Origin: an uncultured Prevotellaceae bacterium
GTDB taxonomy: Bacteria > Bacteroidota > Bacteroidia > Bacteroidales > Bacteroidaceae
Direction: 5' to 3'
Length of the DNA: 64,000 nt
Assembly (NCBI GenBank): GCA_900316285.1
Contig: ONCG01000007.1
Coordinates: 168,296 to 232,295, forward strand
This document shows, one piece after another, positions 63,600 through 64,000 of this stretch. A model generated the notes under the pieces. That model was not told the origin of the DNA and did not search any database. It worked only from the letters and a program-made list of their open reading frames with translations. Both the position numbers and the translations under genes were made by a program. Position 1 is the stretch's first letter. Each line of letters begins with the position of its first letter.

Positions 63600-63820
63600 A
63601 ATGCACCCAGCGTGTAGGGGCAGACCACCGCGCAAGCGCGAAGTGAAAAGTTAAAAACGAAAAGTAAAGACTGACAAACAAAAACGCACCCCCATTGCTG
63701 GGAGCACGTCTTCTGAGAGATTCAACCTTGCGGAAGTTTCAGTTTCTAGTTTCTAGTTTCAAATTACTTGTGCAATTGTCCACTTTTCACTTTTCACTTT
63801 TCACTGTTCACTTTTCACTC

Positions 63821-64000
63821 TCATCCTTCGGATGAGGCGTCCTTGTCGACATCGTTCTCGTTGGTCTCCTCGACCTGCAGGCCCTGCAGCATCGACTTGA
63901 TGCGCTGACCAGCGGCGTCGATGGTCACCTCAGGCTGGAAGTTGATGCGAGCACCAACCACGTGCTTCGAAGCGGAGAAGTCCTTCGCAGTGTCGGCAGG
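63821..64000 (-). CDS. C-terminus of a possible HU-like DNA-binding protein
   Basis: 59 residues visible, gene runs off the right edge. Reads PADTAKDFSASKHVVGARIN then FQPEVTIDAAGQRIKSMLQG and an acidic tail ending ASSEG. The DFSASKHVVGARINFQPE piece resembles the C-terminal part of Bacteroidetes HU-like proteins, but too little is present to be sure. Minus strand, convergent with the lipoprotein gene. Confidence 0.4.
   Translation of the reverse strand, partial: PADTAKDFSASKHVVGARINFQPEVTIDAAGQRIKSMLQGLQVEETNENDVDKDASSEG

Larger units (their letters stand above)
63226..63820. other. Repeat-rich intergenic region at the right end
   Basis: Convergent gene pair. Holds a terminator (63274-63316), one GTAGGGACGCG palindrome (63374-63402), a 22-nt-period array (63446-63599), a GTAGGGGCAG fragment near 63612, and simple repeats (AGTTTCT at 63736-63760, CTTTTCA heptads at 63781-63820). 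No gene seen. Confidence 0.75.

Overview
This window looks like a chromosomal segment of a Bacteroidales bacterium, most likely Prevotella-like. Pointers to that are the promoters of the Bacteroidetes type (a -7 box TAnnTTTGC, with TTG about 20 nt upstream), a SusC/SusD pair, the Na+-NQR operon, a membrane pyrophosphatase, DUF3127 and PorD (DUF4835) genes, and an F-ATPase operon in the order beta-epsilon-I-a-c-b-delta-alpha-gamma. The assignment rests on gene content and promoter style, not on a database search.

Layout. 1-290: 3' end of an rlmD-type 23S rRNA methyltransferase. 291-1429: gene-free mosaic of short repeats. 1430-5511: sodium:solute symporter and two OprO/P-type porins. 5560-14249: sodium/proton bioenergetics (membrane pyrophosphatase, His-rich small membrane protein, nqrABCDEF on the minus strand). 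14387-20855: tamB and rpsA. 21217-28242: DUF3127 protein, then dnaN, ExoX-like exonuclease, porD, recN and a TPR protein with a degenerate protease-like domain. 28243-32500: a worn region with a tRNA-Arg whose 3' end is repeated twice more downstream, an M16 peptidase gene broken by two in-frame stops, and the remnant of a voltage-gated ion channel gene. 32572-39943: ATP synthase operon (minus). 40099-44029: rlmH, a class A penicillin-binding protein, and an Ala-rich lipoprotein. 44071-50870 (minus): membrane protein, response regulator, very large hybrid sensor kinase, KDPG aldolase, a 46-residue DUF4177 protein and KDG kinase. 51241-63225 (plus): GH28-GH105 fusion, OB-fold repeat protein, SusC, SusD and a DUF5123 lipoprotein. 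63821-64000: C-terminus of a possible HU-like protein.

Functional links. Na+-NQR and the pyrophosphatase build ion gradients, while the ATP synthase c subunit carries proton-type rather than sodium-type ligands. The GH28-GH105 enzyme, SusC/D and DUF5123 proteins look like a pectin utilisation locus, and the divergent kdgK-eda operon would process ketodeoxygluconate from uronic acids. A kinase/regulator pair is in the same transcriptional direction as kdgK-eda and partly overlaps.

The most unusual signal is a set of five intergenic arrays (432-673, 20998-21123, 28253-28344, 31885-31972, 63446-63599) made of diverged units with an exact 22-nt period (21 nt in one). Each unit contains a small inverted repeat, and in several units changes on one arm are matched on the other arm. 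Three of the arrays share one consensus; two have unrelated sequence but the same architecture. Second is a candidate small RNA (about 51004-51076, minus) with its own promoter and terminator between kdgK and the pectinase gene.
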